Position numbers and translations under genes: made by a program
NCBI RefSeq assembly: GCF_021134715.1
Contig: NC_060022.1
Coordinates: 6,081,001-6,145,000 of the forward strand
Length of the DNA stretch: 64,000 nucleotides
Direction of reading: 5' to 3'
DNA from: Daphnia pulex
Taxonomy: Eukaryota > Arthropoda > Branchiopoda > Diplostraca > Daphniidae
In this document: positions 46,320 through 61,900 of the stretch, one piece after another
Layout: every line of letters starts with the position of its first letter
Position numbering within the stretch: position 1 is the first letter of the stretch
The notes under the pieces: generated by a model
The model's database searches: none
What the model was told of the DNA's origin: nothing
The model's input: the letters and a program-made list of their open reading frames with translations, nothing else

Positions 46320-49300
46320 TCTTGGCTATATGACGGTCGGTGCTTTTTTAACTCAAATGTATTACGATCGTCGGCTTTTTTTTTCCTTTTTTTTTATCTT
46401 TTGGTGTGGGCGCGCGTGCGGCCACACGTCTCCCGCTGGCTTGACTTTTTCTGGCAGTGCCACCTGGTGACTGGTGTTTTGTTCATGTCGTTCACGTTGG
46501 CTTAATCTTCCTGTTTGCCCCCGTGTGTCCGTTCGTGATTCAATCGTTAAAGGCCCTTCGTATATCTAGCGCCAGCCGATCCGACGCCCGGCCGCAAACG
46601 TTCCAGAAATCAGAAATGATCATCAATTGAGCGTGACGCTCTTTCACTTTAATGGGCCACTTCCTTTGTTTTCTTGACGATGACATTCCTGCAGCGCACT
46701 TCAGGCACACAGGCGGAAGGTCTCGACAGTTTGGACACTTCTTTCGTAATATAAAAGGAAAGGGATTTTGATGATCATTACCCCATTATAATATCGGTGC
46801 TCTTGTATATATATATCAGAAGAAGAAGAAGAATAATAAGCCTTCTGTTTCCGGAACGCCCAAACAACAAATTTCGGATGCGTTCGAGGAAAAAGAGATA
46901 AAACAACGGAAATTTCTTGAAATTATTCATTAGAATTTTTTTTTGGGGGGGGGGTTGTATTTTTGAAAGTCGTTTCGACCGCCGTGCACCAAATAACGAA
47001 ATAAGAAAAATAAAAGACGTGCAAGGCGCCCAGTCTATAGACCAAAAGCGCATTGGTTTTCAAATAAAGCACCGACTTTGCCTGCGCGTTTTGTGGTCAT
47101 CCTCTATTTATTTCGAAACACACTGTGTGCGTATATAAGACAGCAGCATTGTGCTTTTTTCAAAGGAATGATGGCTGCATTCTTTCAAGGTTTTATGTGT
47201 CGGTCATCACGCGTGCGCGGACCCGAAAACACGGGCATGAATTCGTGAATTTCGCCATTTCCTTTCAAAATGAAAAATGAATGAAAATAAAGTGTAACTG
47301 CATTTTGTTTTGTTACTTTTTCTTTTTCTTTTTCCAACGCAAACGAAAGACAAGCCATTCGACAACGAAGAATCGTCAAACATTCTTCTTCACAAACAGA
47401 ACGTATATAACCGAGGCGTGAGAACAGGTAGCGTGAACTCGTCATCTCTACTATAGCTATATATATAGGAGTCAGTGGAGCACAGCATGTCGTGTCTGTG
47501 CACACGATTAGCGAAAGAGAAACGTTCCCCGGAAGAGTTCAAAGGTGACGTGATGGTCTCTCTCTCTCTCTTCCTCTTCTTCTTTCTTCGGTACGATGGT
47601 GCGGCGGTCAGAGGCCACTTTGAGAATGATACCCATCAGTTTATGTGTCAGCTTTGGATGACACTTTGATGAGTGTCTCGTCGTTATATCAATGCAGCCA
47701 GGACGCAATTGGTGTTGTAATCCAAACAACGGCTTATTTTATTGTCATACTGTTGAAATTGTGCGGCGTTTCACTGGAAACTCCCAATGATGGATTCGTC
47801 AAGTCAGCGGTTTTCGTGAATGTTCAGTCGAAGGCCACAATACTTACGTCGTGAATTTTTTAATATTTCGTTTTCCGCATTTTTTTTTTCTTGGAACCAA
47901 TTTAACTAGCCTAGCCTGTATTATACGTATTGTAAAGTGGGACATGTATAAAGCGGAACGCTATATATGTTCACCACTAAACTTTAACGTTATATTATTC
48001 AACACATTTTGTCCCGAAATGGACGTGTCGAGTTGGAAACTTTTTCCAGTTATTCTTTTTTTACTATTTTATCAGCGCAATTTATTTATGTGTGAAAGAA
48101 GATGAATCGAGTTGGGGCGAGGGCGTGTAACGGGGATGACAGATGCCCTCTGGATGAAAGAAACTTTGCCGATGCCCGCATATTTAGTAGCTTTAACAAA
48201 CATAGTCAACTCCTTCTTTTACCCCGACAACCAACATCAAGTTATTCTTGGAATCCTCTTCATTAACCATCCTTCTGCCTTTCTGACTTTTGTAAAAATA
48301 TTTTCTGAAAATCGAACCAACTAGTTTACTGATTCTTTTATTATAATATACTGTTTCTTTTTAAAAATGTGTTGGTCTGTTTTCGACTTCTAATTTCACG
48401 TTTCTACCTGACGTTATGGGGTAGTGGGCTGGCAAGAATTCCTTCCGAGTGCTTTGCGTTGTAGTTGAGCTCATGATCGATCACGACACACAGTCCTCAG
48501 ACTGGCTTGGCAGCGCGCAGTCCAGCAGCCGCAGCAGCAGCGCACAGTATCACGACACGATGTTTCCATGAATAGCATCAACCCGAGAATTAGCATCGAA
48601 CGTCGCTACCTCTATCCCCGGTCTAGGGTAACTCTAGTCACCTTCTTACGTAACGCAACTCAATTCGTCCACCGAGTCAAAGTCGCGGTTTTGATAGAAA
48701 TATTGCCTTTCCGGCGTGATTGGCCCCCCGCCCACGTGAATAATCTTGCCGTTGTTTTCTTTTTCGTTTTTTTTTTCATTGTTTTTGTTTTGTATTGTTT
48801 GGAATTTTCGTTGTTGTGATTGGTGTTGGAGAAGAAGAGCCGTAGAGGAGATCTCCTTTTCTCCATCGTTCGATATTTGCTTGTGTGCACAGTTTCAACT
48901 TTCAACCAGTCAGCTGATGATGAATGATGGCCTGGCGTTGTCGAGTGGCTGGTGACTTGGCGAGACGTGTGAATGGCGCTCATAATACATTTGGATTTCA
49001 TTTTGTCACGCTCTTCACCCTTTATCTTCTAATACTCCATTCTTGGTCGATTGCCGAGCCCCGTTCCGGATGTTGTATATAAAGTTTGCGTGCTGTGTGC
49101 TCTATCTACAGCTTCCGCAAGCCCTGTTTGCGGCTTCAAGGAAACTACTCAACATTGTCTGAACCCCCTTCAGCTTTTCATATTACGTTAAGGGGGGAAA
49201 AAAAGAAATCGACGGGGAATTCAATGGGTACAAAGACCAAGCCAAGTTGGCGTTCCTTAGCTGCTGTACGTATATATATATATACTGTACGGTACACTGC

Positions 49301-52300
49301 ATAGTATAGAATCTAGCTGATATTATATTGCGCAATAACCACACTCTCATTCGAATGAGTTTCCTGGCATGACGTGATTTATGACATTTTCCGTGTCAGA
49401 TTTAAAAGGAATCAACAATAAACGAAATTTAATGAAATGGAATGATACGGCTCATGGCGAAAACAAAAATCTTGCCGGTATATAGTTGCATGGGCGACTG
49501 AGCTTTTGATTTTCTTTTATTAGAATGTTGCCAAGCTTGCTCTAATAAATTCTTTCGTCTCGTTTGAAAACTACGACTGCTGAGCTGTTATTTAATTTCT
49601 TTTTTTTTTTTTATTTACATTTGTCTATTTCTTTTTTCTTCTTCTTTCTTTTTTGGTTTTTTTCTCCTTACTGATGGTGGCGGCCGACCGTCTGTAGCCG
49701 CGTGCAGCTCTCGCCCGTTGTTCTATTTCTAGATGCTGATTGCTGTTCAGATAAAAAAGTGTGTTTTGAGTACCGGTACCCCTGCGAGCCGAAACTCCTT
49801 CCTCCTTTTTCCTACTCCACATTTCGGTCTGAGTTAGTGACTTGCGGGCCGCATGCCTCGAATGACGAACGTTGACAATGTTTGATTGCTCACCGCCGTC
49901 TCCCACTCTAACTCTTTTCAGTTTTGATTCATTGCCAATCGGCAAAGCGCCGCTTATATTCGTGACTGAATTCGTCAACACTGAGTCCCTGTCCCGGTAC
50001 TGTCACTCCTCCCATCCCTCGGCTTTTAAATGCGTTGCGTAATGCCTGCTGCTTAATGACTCACGGACGCGGTATGGAATGAAGGAACAGTTCCGCATCA
50101 GTTTGAGTCTGTATCTATTCGAATCATCCAATTGGATCGGGTTGCCATGCGTGACTCGTCGCCCTACCTATTTGGAAACGGTCAAAAGGTTCCGACTCTG
50201 TATAGTCTGTGTGTACTAACCGATTGGTTCCGTCGGATATATCAGTGTAGACGCGCAGCGCTCCGTGATGTGTGTTGCGCTGTTTTCTCTCTCTTATTTC
50301 CTCCGCCGCGATTACCGTGAAAGATGGCGTTGACATGCAAAGAACCCATTCATCGACCCAACGGTTTGCTGGGCTCTTTTGCTTCCCGGTTGCCTCCCCC
50401 GAGTCCCCCGTCTAAAAAGAAACCATTTTCGGGGTTGGCTCTCGTCGATCGTCGTTTGTTAGCCGAGAGAGAGAGGCGATTTCTGGTCATGTTAAGTTGT
50501 TAGAGACTTGTTTTTTTCTAAAACGAGAGGCTTGTTCCTTCGTTATTCAACATATTGCAACACGTAACATTAACAACTGCCATCCAACCGGGATGGCAGG
50601 CGCAGGTGTGTCGGCAAGAGTAATGGAATATAACTTTATTTTCATTTAGATTGACTTTTTTGTTTTTTATTTTCTTTTGTTCATTCTCAAGAAGAATGAT
50701 TTGGCCGTAAGTAATTTTGCCGTGCATAGACGAGGAATGAAAGAGCCCCAACATTCACTTGTCCCCGTTTAACCCGCTGGGCTAAGAAAATAAATAACTG
50801 GCAGAATGGCCCGTCATGCCCTTTCGATTGACCGTATCATTACAATGAACCTTCGGTTTAACACGAATCCGCACGAATCCTTCGTCCGCATATCTTTCGA
50901 CATATATAGACATGGCGAACATAGCTTTTAGCATGATGCTTTGAACTCTCTCCATTTTCGTGAGGAATCTTGCGCGTTCGGCCGTTCGCCAACTTGATTT
51001 ATCGCGACAAAATTTATTGCTGTTCTTTGGATGTTTCCTATCACAGCAGATAGTTTAATCCGAAAAAGAATTTCCATGTAGTCTCGTCGCGCCGTTTTTC
51101 AACCGTCTAGTTGCTAGAGACATCTATCAATAAGAGCGTTCAGGAATTACTTCTTAGCCGTGATTCTCGATACCGTTAGATGGCGTTTAGTCCGACGTTT
51201 CGTCCAATTCTCAGCCACTTCCGAACGCACTGGACTTGTGTCACGATTCGTAAATAAACCCGTTTCAAATGTGAGCAGTGTGCATTTCCATTTCTTCTTT
51301 TTTTGACTTGATTTTCCCCTTCAGACTGCTCCTTTATAACAAAAAAATAAATACGCTTTATTGCGTATGCCAATTCAGCGATCGGACGGATTGAAACGCT
51401 TCGGTGCCGTCGGATATAGTTGGATAAAAATCGCTGTTTAAGAATTTTGAAAACGGACAGTTTCGTTTTGATACGGAAACGCGGCTGCCGAAATTGACGG
51501 GCGTTCATCCAGCCATTAAAACTGTGGACTGTGCAATAGTGACGAGCTTCGACAGCACATTATTCGCCATTTTACATCAATATCACAAACATTTTCTTTT
51601 GTGTTCGCCGAACCAATTTGACCCCGCGCATTTCGAAAAGCTTGGTGGGTCAATCAAATTGTTTGCAGCACCGACAACCCAAAAATTCTATCGATTTTGA
51701 TCAAGGGTTGAAATATGCGTCTATTGTTTAGAAATTATTGTTACGATTATGATTATTGTTACGATGACCATCAAGAGAAGACCATTTGGCATTGGCAGCT
51801 GGATGGACTGTATACGGCGTGTGCTGTGTGTGTGTGTGTATGTATGCGCGCTGTGTCCGTCTTTTTATGTATATACGCCGCTACGCTCGAAGCCTCGTCG
51901 ACTGGCTGGCCCGGCTTAGTCACTTTTGTTTTACGACTATTGTTGCAGTGTGTTGCGGGAGTGCGAGAAAGGCGAAGAAAAAGAAGCGGGTGTAGTTGTT
52001 ATGGGATGAGGAGGACTAGGAAAGGAGAGAGAGAGAGAGACGGAGAGAATAGGAGGGGTCATTATCATCAATATCGTTATGGTAATTAGAGTTTTATAAA
52101 TAGTCAACGCCAAAAAAGCCTGGAGCGTCACTGGGCTGTGCCATCAGTCGTTTGACTTGGCAGCCGAAATGAACATGGCGTCTCTCTCTCAGTCTCTCTC
52201 TCTCTGTGCTGCTGGAGAGTGCCGTGCGCCTTTTGCCTTTGCTTGCCGATTCAATCGATACGATACAACGGCTTGTTCTAGCTAACCGCCGCTCTGATTG

Positions 52301-52710
52301 ACCAATGAAGCGCATTATACACTCTCTGACATGGCTCCAAACACGACACGGCGCTAGCCCGTTAGCTGCTCCTTCGATTGAGACGTTCGGCGTGGTCTGC
52401 TTGTGTAGTTGGACTGATTTGATCGAGACCAATCAGAAGGAGAGCCAGTAGAGTTTGGACACGGCACATCTCCGGCCGTCGGGATGTTCACTCTTCGCAT
52501 CCATCGGCCGATGGCTTATCTGTTTCGTATATATCCATGCCTGATTGCCACCAGGGGAAGAGGAGGAAAAAGAGGAGGAAGGTTGTTGTTGATTTGATTG
52601 GTTGCTGTTCCGGGTGGTAGGCCTATTATACACTGGCGTCTATTTCCTTTGTTTTTGGCATTGTCCTGTATTTTTTACTTTCTATCGCATTATCCATTCG
52701 CATGCTGCGA

Positions 52711-52735
52711 ACACACACACACACACACACACACA
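52711..52735. repeat. (AC)n microsatellite
   Basis: Twelve AC units without interruption. Confidence 0.92.
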
Positions 52736-52952
52736 ACCGGGACGTCTCTAGCAGACTAAAAGTTATATCAAGATGGATCTGCGAAGATTGCCCGGAGCAC
52801 AACGGAGCGAGTGGTCATGCACGACTCTGTGAATCTTGAGTCGGCTCATCCGGCGGAATTTCAAATCACTCCATCTGGCCGGAATCGTCACGGTCTTATC
52901 GCTCTGTTTACATACCATGCTCCTCTTCTTTCCCACTATTTTCCAATATTTT

Positions 52953-52983
<31 letters not shown>

Positions 52984-55900
52984 TTTTGTTGTTTTGTTGT
53001 TCTTTTCATCTTTTCTTCTTCTTGTTGTCATCAAAGCGCATTCTTATTTTTTTTAAACAGCCAAAACAAGACTATATCATCAGTACACACACACACAGTT
53101 CAACCAGGAGGGGAAAAATAAAACAAAGGCAATAATAGAACTTTTTAGAGAGTCGCATACTAAGTCCGTTTCGCCAAGGCGAGTCACGCGTGCTGTGTGT
53201 TTAAACTCAAAAAGTCCTCGACGTGTCTCCTGTCGCCGAGTGTCATCGAGTTATCTTATCGACGGCAGAAGTAGCACCATAAGAGAAATACCCTATGCGA
53301 CAAGCCGAAAAATATTCAGGCCTATGTGCACTGACTTATCCTTCGGCTTTGGAATTGATTTTTATATTGTCGCTCTCATTATTAGAGCCCAGACCAATGC
53401 CAATAATCAATGTCTTCCATTTCTCTTTCTTCCACACATTTCGACTAACTAGGAAAGCTAGGAATACCGAGGAATACTCGCCAGCAATGTTATTTCAATT
53501 TTCAAATCAATTGATCCGATTTGAGAGAATGATTCAGTTAGACGAATTGCGCTCCCACTTTTCTCGGGAAGATGTCGACTAAAAACATTTCAAAACGAAA
53601 CGATATTTACAGACACCGAAATTATGTACGAGTGTGTCGTGTTTGCTACTAAGCTACTACTACATCCAACAGCTGAAGCCGAACTTCTAGTTCCATTAAG
53701 CTCTTATCGGTGCTGAAAAAGTAAAGGAAAAAAAAAAGCTTTTTACTTCGTCGTTTAAAATACGGGAACCGCCGTGTTTGAATGACGATGACCGCACGAC
53801 GGACCACTTAACCAAGCCGGAAAGAGTATATAGGTTATATAGGCGGCAGCGGGTAAAAGAGAGAGAGAGAGGATGAATAGGTTTTTATTATTTTTGTCCT
53901 TTTTTTTTTAGAATGTTACACAGAGAGTTACTGTGTGTATATAGGCAGTTTCTGCATTGATTCATCGATTTTCTCCTATACGTGGGGTGGGTGGGGTGGA
54001 GGTCTCTCACACAGAATGTATACTGTATGTGTGTAGTAGTAGTCGCAGCGAGAAGAGGCCTCCAGAAGCACTATGGGTATTATTGAAAGAGCCAGAGAGA
54101 AAGAAACGAGTAAGTGACTCAAAGAGAGTATAAGGACGGAGAGAAAAAAGAAAAGGGGGAAAAGAGGAAAATAGGCCGAGATACGGAAGATGTGACACGA
54201 TTCTTATCGATTGCCGCTTGATGTGTTTCCCTTCTATATCCTCACGGCAATAGAAGGAAGGAAGAAGAAAAAAAAATAAAAAAGGTCGATCCTGTATAGT
54301 TCTCGAATTGCTGCCGATGGGTGGCAACTGGCAACGGTAACATGTACGCGAATGGACATGAGCAATGGACCCCAGCGAAATACGAGCGAGTTGAATCAAA
54401 CAGGCAGACAAAGTTGCGTCGCGTGCCGCGTTCGGTTGACGATTCGCCATTTGGGAGGTGTGTGTGGTACGTGCGCGGTTGGTTCTGTGTCCGCGGTTTC
54501 CTAGCGGTGGACACGCTGCGGTTTCTTTTCCCCACGAATCGTCCATGATGACCAAAAAATGGCCAAAAAGTAGACAACGGAGGAGGAGAAAGAGAGGTGA
54601 AACTAGTCGTTTTGAGCCGAAAGAAATACGACTATTGCGCCCATCTAAATGAGCCATCGGGGTCGTTATGGCAACTTCCCAGTGTTCTCCCAACCCCTAA
54701 CTGGATATATATGTACTATAGCTGGGGCGCACTTCGACCTCTGCCGTGTTCCTTTTCTCTTTTTGGACTCACGACGGTGCTTGACTAAATCAGCTCGCCA
54801 ATCGAGTGTGGGAGTTTGGATTTTTGGGGCTTGTTTTATTTGACAGTGTTCCTCCTTCACTTCAAGCCATACACAATATAAGCTTATACGGCCGGCAATG
54901 GCGGAACGAATTCTCGTGTAAAAAAAAAAGAAGGGCGGAGGAGGGAGACTCTGATGCAATATAACCTTTAGTCTCGGAGAATCACCTAGTGCAACACTAG
55001 AGAGAGAACGCCGACAACCATTGACCCCGTCTAATGCCAGAAATGCGTACGCCACTCTATAACCTACACCTCAACGGCGAGCGCGGGGTTATTCCACATT
55101 TTTCAAATGATCTCCATAAAGCGCCATAAATCAAACCATTTAAGCGCGAGCCATTAAATTGTTGGTTATTGCGCGCGAGTACGGCAAAACGCGGCGAATT
55201 TTCCGAGATAATATTTTTCTGAGCGGAAGGAAAAAGCTGCATTCAGATTAACATTGGAGCCCAGTTTGATGCGGAAACTATAGGGGGTGCCCCGGGTGCG
55301 CATCGCTCTTTTTATTGTTGGCATCCCCTCGCCTGGGTACGTCATCCATATAATTTTGTGATACAATGTTAAGCCAATTGAAAGAAAAAGAGCGTGTAAA
55401 AAAAAAATAAATAAAAAAGGAAAAGTCGATTTAGCCGGTCCGACGTTCGATCACAATTGCACAAAAACTGTACAGCGGAAATGAAGACGCGATCTGTCAA
55501 ATGTCTTCTACGAAAAGCGGCGAAAACAGCGCGTTTCGCAGGAGCTGCTATCGCTTTCCATTCGATTGATGCCTCCCAAAAAGTAGAATGCCAAGTAGCT
55601 GCTGGACGAATGTTGTCGCTGCTGAAGGGCGAACGGGAGTAACGAAGGGGAAAGAGACCTCGGTGTATCGTCTGTTATCCAAGATGGTGCTGAATTACAG
55701 AATATATAGCTAGCTACTGCTCTACCAGTAACCAGAATTGTTCTTGTTTTTGTTCTCCCTTCGTCGTCGTCTTTCTCCCTTATACCCACGTCTTTTGCTT
55801 CGGGGTCGCTGGTGATGCTGCCGCTGCTGGACGAAAACCCTTCTATATACTTTTTGGCAAGGGCTGGCAAGATTCCCCCGCCCGTGTCCCCCATTTGTTG

Positions 55901-58900
55901 GCCCGCGTCCATCATCCGCCTATGCGCCTATATACAGTCAGCGTTGTGTTGGGTCCGTGGATGTTTTGGAAGCGGCAGCACCAACTTGATTTTTTTTCCG
56001 CCCGTTTTTTTTTGTATTTTTTTGTATTTTCGTGTGTGTGTGTATATGTTTGGTTTTTGGTTGTTGTCTTCTTCCTCCTCTGTTTCTGTTTGTTGTTCGT
56101 CTGCCTTATAGAGAGAGAGAGAGTATGCTTGTCCCCCACCCATTCCCCCTTCCGCGTCTGGTTGTCATGGGGCTCCTCCTCTCGATGCCCAAATCAATCT
56201 TCCGTTTGTATTGTATTGTCTGATGTTGTCGAGCTGGCCGAGATGGCCGAGATGGCCGAGCTGCTGTGTTGCTGTGGTGATGAGGTTATATACTCTATCC
56301 TTTCAAGATTTTTTTTTGTTGTGTGTGTGTGTGCTGAACCTCCCGTGTCTTTATCCCGAATTCTTTTACTTCTTTCTATCGTCTTGTGTGATGTGTGGGA
56401 TTTTGTTTTCTTCTTCTTCTTGTGTGTAATTTTTTTTATTTCTTTTATTTTGTAGATGTCGTTTGTCCGTTCTCTCTTTCACATCCACCTCACACTTTTA
56501 TCCTTCGGGTTCCTTTTATCCGGGCTCTTTGTTCCGGACGTTCCTTCCGGTCTTTCTTCTCTTTCTCCGTTCCGTCTCTTTTGGCGTCCTTTTGGTGCCC
56601 TCTACGGCTTAGCTTTGAGAAAGTCAGAGAAAAGAGAATGGGACATCCGAGTTACCATAAGGTGGGCCCCCTCCCATCTTCATCATCATCCTCTTGTTTG
56701 TAGTCGGAGGTAACAGGAGGAGGACAGTCCGGAAGGTTATTTTGGTATTTTATTTTCGTAAATCTCGCCCATCAAGTCACTTTGATGGCGGTACCGCTGA
56801 TTCGGTTGCTGACCATTCGATCAGCCGAGAAACTCTCAATTACAGTTGTCCAGGTTTAGATCCAATGCAGAGGATGTTGCTGCTCCCTGAATCCCTGGGC
56901 CCATCAAACGCTCTTGAATGATACATTAACGAGTTCAACTTGCTGGTCACGAGGGGACCCTTTGTTAGCGCAGCAAGACCTATTCTCACCACCAACTTTT
57001 CGTGCCCTTTTTCCCTTTTATTTCTAGAGGCTTTTGTGTTTCGCTTGATTATTGACAATAGTCGCCCTACTATCTATTCTATATACCCCGTTGTTGTTTT
57101 TTTTGTTTTTTATTATTTCTCGGTAGCCCCACACAGCCGAAAAGCCACAACATCAGCCATAGTCTAACGAAGGGAAAAAGGCCAAACTTACTTTTTCCGT
57201 GTGTGCTGGCGTCGCCCTTTCTTTCTCTCACTTTCCCACCATCCCCATCTCCCTAGTGTGGCCATATTGTCTCCTCTTTCACTTTTGCTATACATATGCG
57301 GTCGCTGCCAACAACGTTGCTTAAGTTTGACATATCCCCGACAGGCTCGATAGGTGCCCCCACGAAAACTTGTAACCTTTTTTTTATTTTCCCCTCTTTC
57401 TCTTATCTTCAATGTACAGTATACCACCCTGTGTATGTTGCGTATATATATGCATTTTACATGTTATTGGGTACCGTATATAACACGACCGAGACGACAC
57501 GACGTCAAGCTTTTCTTTTGACGAATATAGTGCACCTTATGCGAGCTGATCATTCATCGATCTTATTAAAGCCAGAGCGACACGATGCAGGTGTGTAATA
57601 TACACGACTGGTGGATGGCATGTGCCAGTCCAACTTGCGTCCAACGTCTCCATCAGCCAGCTGTCAAAAAGCAGAAGAATGTTGTCTTGTTGTCGCTCTC
57701 GTCGAATGAAAGTACGATATCGTGATGGAGGTGAGGAGGCCGACGCCATCAGACACTCTCGCAGCAACTCTATGTCGTGTGCATCTCATCCACGGCTGAA
57801 CAAATACGAAACTAACAACACTTCTTTTTATTATTATTATTCCTTCTCTCTCCAACGAATCAAATGTCGAATGAGCACGCGTCGCTTGTTTATGAGGGTC
57901 CTGTCACTGTTCATCGGCGAGGGAACTTGTTTCACGCCAATTGATGCAATTCACGAGTAGTATATACCGCCTGCCAGCGACGGGCGGATGAGGGGGGAAT
58001 GTCTTGCATAATTATAATGTAGCCGACGGATGAAAAATCCGAAGAAGGGAGCGAGTTGCACAATGAGGACTAGCTACAGGCTCGTGCGAAGCTGCGCACC
58101 GAGAAAATCTGTGAAATAATTCAAGTTCCAAGAAAATGGAGAACACGCACTATATAGGACGTCAAGGAAAAGAATCGCCTGTACTCATCACCCTATATGT
58201 GTGTCTCGCCTTCGTTATATTGTCTCTTTCATTTGAAGAGATTCAACTTCCAACAAATCACGCGGGATTTGTACGGGGGAGAGATGCGGTGTCTTAATAT
58301 ACTAGCTACTGGCCCGCCAGCCAGCTTTCTGGAACATGGGCACAACAGCCCGATCCTAATGAGATGCTGGCTTTTATATCTAAGCCAGCACTATAGAGAG
58401 AGAGAGAGGACAGAGCCAACCGTTGCCGACATAGGGAATTGTGTATTATCTATTGCGTCCGTCATTAGCCGTCTGAATGAAGAAACCGGTATCAGTTCTC
58501 TTCTCCTATTCACTCGTCGCTTTGGCAGCAGCCTACACGTCCTTTTTGCTTATATATATACTGGTGGTGCTGCTGCTCGCTATCGAAAACCGCACAAGTC
58601 TTTTCTCCCCCTCGATTGCTTGGAGGGATACGCAGCAGACAACACCGATTGCTTATTGCTGTAGCCGAGCCAATTGGGAACGAGGCTGGCTGTCATCATC
58701 TTTGTCGCTGGCGCAAGTTCTTCTTTCATCCGATCACACCGAGTTCCTTTTCTTGGGCGAAGCCATTAAGTCACTCGTACTCTCTACATAGCTCGCAGCG
58801 GAGACTCTCAGCCTATATAGATACTACGGAACACCTCGGAAGAAGATTGCGTATTTATCGAAGCCATAACATGCGAGATTTGGGCGGCGGCCGGAGAGAG

Positions 58901-61900
58901 AGAGTGAGAGAGGGAGACACTGTCAAACAGACTCGAAGAAAAGTTTATTTCGGGATGAAAGTCCACTAGCAGCGTGAAATACATTGTATTTCAATTGGAT
59001 GTTTGTTTATTCACCATTGGTGTGTGCACCACTATTATTGACTTTATTTTCTTCCGTCCAAAAATAATGTTGACCAAAGACCCCACGTGTTGTAGCGCCG
59101 AGCTAACATCAACTTCATTTCGGCTTTGGTTTTCCTACTTTGCAGTCATCGTTCCATGTAAAAGAACATGCTTTGTTCGTAGAACTCCTGCAGCTCTCCC
59201 TGCGTAGGTCTTAAAAAATAAATAAATATTTAGTCCCAATACGCTGCCAATCTATAAAAAAAATTACAATAATGTTATTTAAATTTAGAACCCCCATTGT
59301 GAGTGTGATTTTTTCTGGTATTAAGGGAGATGAGAAGAGCTATAAAACAAAATTGACAAACTAAGAACTGACAGAGCTTTGTCTCTCTATACAGTTTGAC
59401 ATGAATTTAAGTGAACTTTCGTCCCCAGTTAACCGACGTTGGGGTGTTTCAAGGATTCCAATTCTCAATCAAGTTCTCTGAATGTCCTTTGAAGTGATAC
59501 GGTTGTCCCTTTTCAATCGAGTGAATAGCAAAGCACACGTCAATCGGAGTCTCAGAATAGCCAATAAAGAAAAGCCAAATTAAAAGGTCCGTTGGCCTCT
59601 GAGAATTTGTCGTCTGAATGACGATGCTACTAAATTAACGACGCCAACAAGACATCAAACGCATTAGCGATTTAACACGTTCGAATATCAGAAAATCTCT
59701 TTGGGGTTCGTTCCTATTTTATTTAATCAGCCAGATCCAATGTTTCAATAATAGAACGACTTTCTTCTGCATTCGGCTAGAAAACCAGAACGAGACACCA
59801 AAACAAAACAAGACGAGTTTAACAGCGTTAGACGGCGACAGCAGCAGAACCTTCTTGCGAGAATCAAATTACAGGAGTTGAGCCCCCCAAAAAAGAGGGA
59901 GTGCCAAAGCGCTCTTTTCATCTTTCATGTGCCCATAGATTATCCAGCTCAACGGTATCTTTTTTCGCACGCACACACGTATTATATCCGCCACACATGG
60001 GCGAGCCTAAACTCACGCCAATGTATATCAATATTTCTATATACACATCTAGTGGAATACAATCAACACAGAAAGTCGCTTGCATGAACGCTGCCCTGTG
60101 AAAAAATGCATACTGTTTTGCCATTCTTTATTAACAATAGAATGAGCAGAATGAATCCCTTCTCCCGATCTAGTGTTTCCTGAAGAGGAATAACCGAGTT
60201 ATATAGTATATCTCTATACTGTCTAGGTACTGTAGCGAGCAATGGAAGCATTGGGGCATAATGATACGTGGGAGTCGCAAGTCGGTTGGCGTTTGCTGCT
60301 CTCCCGAAACATATACACTGTATAGCACTATATATATAGGCTGTGGGCATCATCTGCTGGTATAGGCATCAGACACAGGTTCGCATCGCCAGTACCCAAA
60401 AGAAAAAAATAATAATAATAATAAAAACAAAAACAAAATGAACCAGAAAATCAGATGCCGAAAGCCATAGAAAAGATAAACAGGCCCCCAACCCTCCCAG
60501 AAAAAAAAATGAAAAGAGAGATAGATTGGTAGATACATACTGAGTGCGTGTATATACTACTGCATCCGTACGTTTTCTTACTGAATATTCAACAATACCA
60601 TCGAAACACATCAGTAACTCGGCGACCGCCCATCCAGCAGACTCGGGCGGCAAAATCAAGAGAGAGAGAAAGGGACGGAGCCAACAACAGTAACAGCAAG
60701 AAGAAGAAGAAGAAAAAAAAGGAGAAATCGAAAGTCTCAGCCGAGATAAAAGGAAATCAAAGAAACGAACGAAATGTGCTTTAAGACGAGAGTATCCACG
60801 GAAGTAACATATAAAAAAACCAACAACAAATGAACGATCAATATTGTGTGTGTAATCCGATGACTAGCTTTGCAGATCGATCGGCCGGGGTTATTGTGGC
60901 GACGTAATCCTATCACTAAAATAAATGAGATACGATCGTCATTGAATTGGGAAGAAAACAACAATAAGAACCCCCCCTCCCAAGAAAAGAAAAAAAAAGC
61001 CTTGCGTTTTTTGTGTATGTCAAAGACCTTTTGAAGTGACACAGGGCCTCTCATTTATTCAGAGATTCTCTTAACCGTTGAATGCAGGTTGAATGAAGGA
61101 ATAAGTAGAGCTAAAGCTTAAGTCTCTCTCAATAGCGGAAGCAGACTATGTCTTTGTACACGAGAAATCTCTTTTTGGCGCTATACGATATACTGTTTCG
61201 ATTGATATGTGTATTGAAAAAGATGATTGGAAAGTCCGAATAAGGGAATGGAAAAAACGGGTCTTAACGCAAATTGAAAGGGCAAAATAGAATGTGTTGT
61301 GTAGAGGTATTGTGATCTGTTCATTTTGTTACGACATTTGGATGGTTGGGCATCCTTTGTCTCACTAATGTCATCACTTTCTTCCTGTGTTCTCTTTTAC
61401 TTTCTCCCCCGAGCTGAAAAGGAGTTGGTCTCTCTCATCCTCCTCTTGTGACTATAGGTCGGGAACAGCAAGGGTCGCCAAGATCTCCTGAACCTGGCGA
61501 GTGAAAAAAAAAGAGGCAACAAAAGCGAACCAACCGTTATGATATGTACGCGCAATTCTGCCTCCTCTTCTTTCCTATGGGCTCGCTCCCGTTTAATGGT
61601 TGACAATACGGGCTCTCTGACTTCCTCTGCCATTCAAAGTCAAAAGCGCCGTCCGATGACAAGCCTTCACGGCCCAGATTCTCTTTTTTTTTCTCCTTGT
61701 GCCAATAAAAACTGGTGCGCATGTTCATTGCATCCATAACAACCACTGATAAATAATAATAGTCGACGGAGGATGGTCTTGGCCATGTTAACGATCTTGC
61801 TCTCCTTCTCCCTCCTCCCCATATTATACGTATACATATATACACGGGGGTGATACCGTGATAGCATACATAACCTATACTGCTCTAGTACTGGTGGCAC

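Noticed and set aside
54007..54693. 228-codon minus-strand frame
   Set aside because: Composition is set by GA/CT-rich DNA, with poly-Phe/Ser/Leu runs; no domain, and it overlaps other random frames on both strands.
55895..56455. 186-codon plus-strand frame, very hydrophobic
   Set aside because: It is made of TG/TC/T-rich simple sequence giving Val/Phe/Cys/Leu runs, and does not resemble a real membrane protein.
56456..56713. Strong-looking acceptor (TTTTATTTTGTAG) before ATG TCG TTT GTC at 56456
   Set aside because: The frame that would continue from the signal-peptide exon gives a low-complexity Ser/Phe/Arg sequence with no domain and no clear donor.
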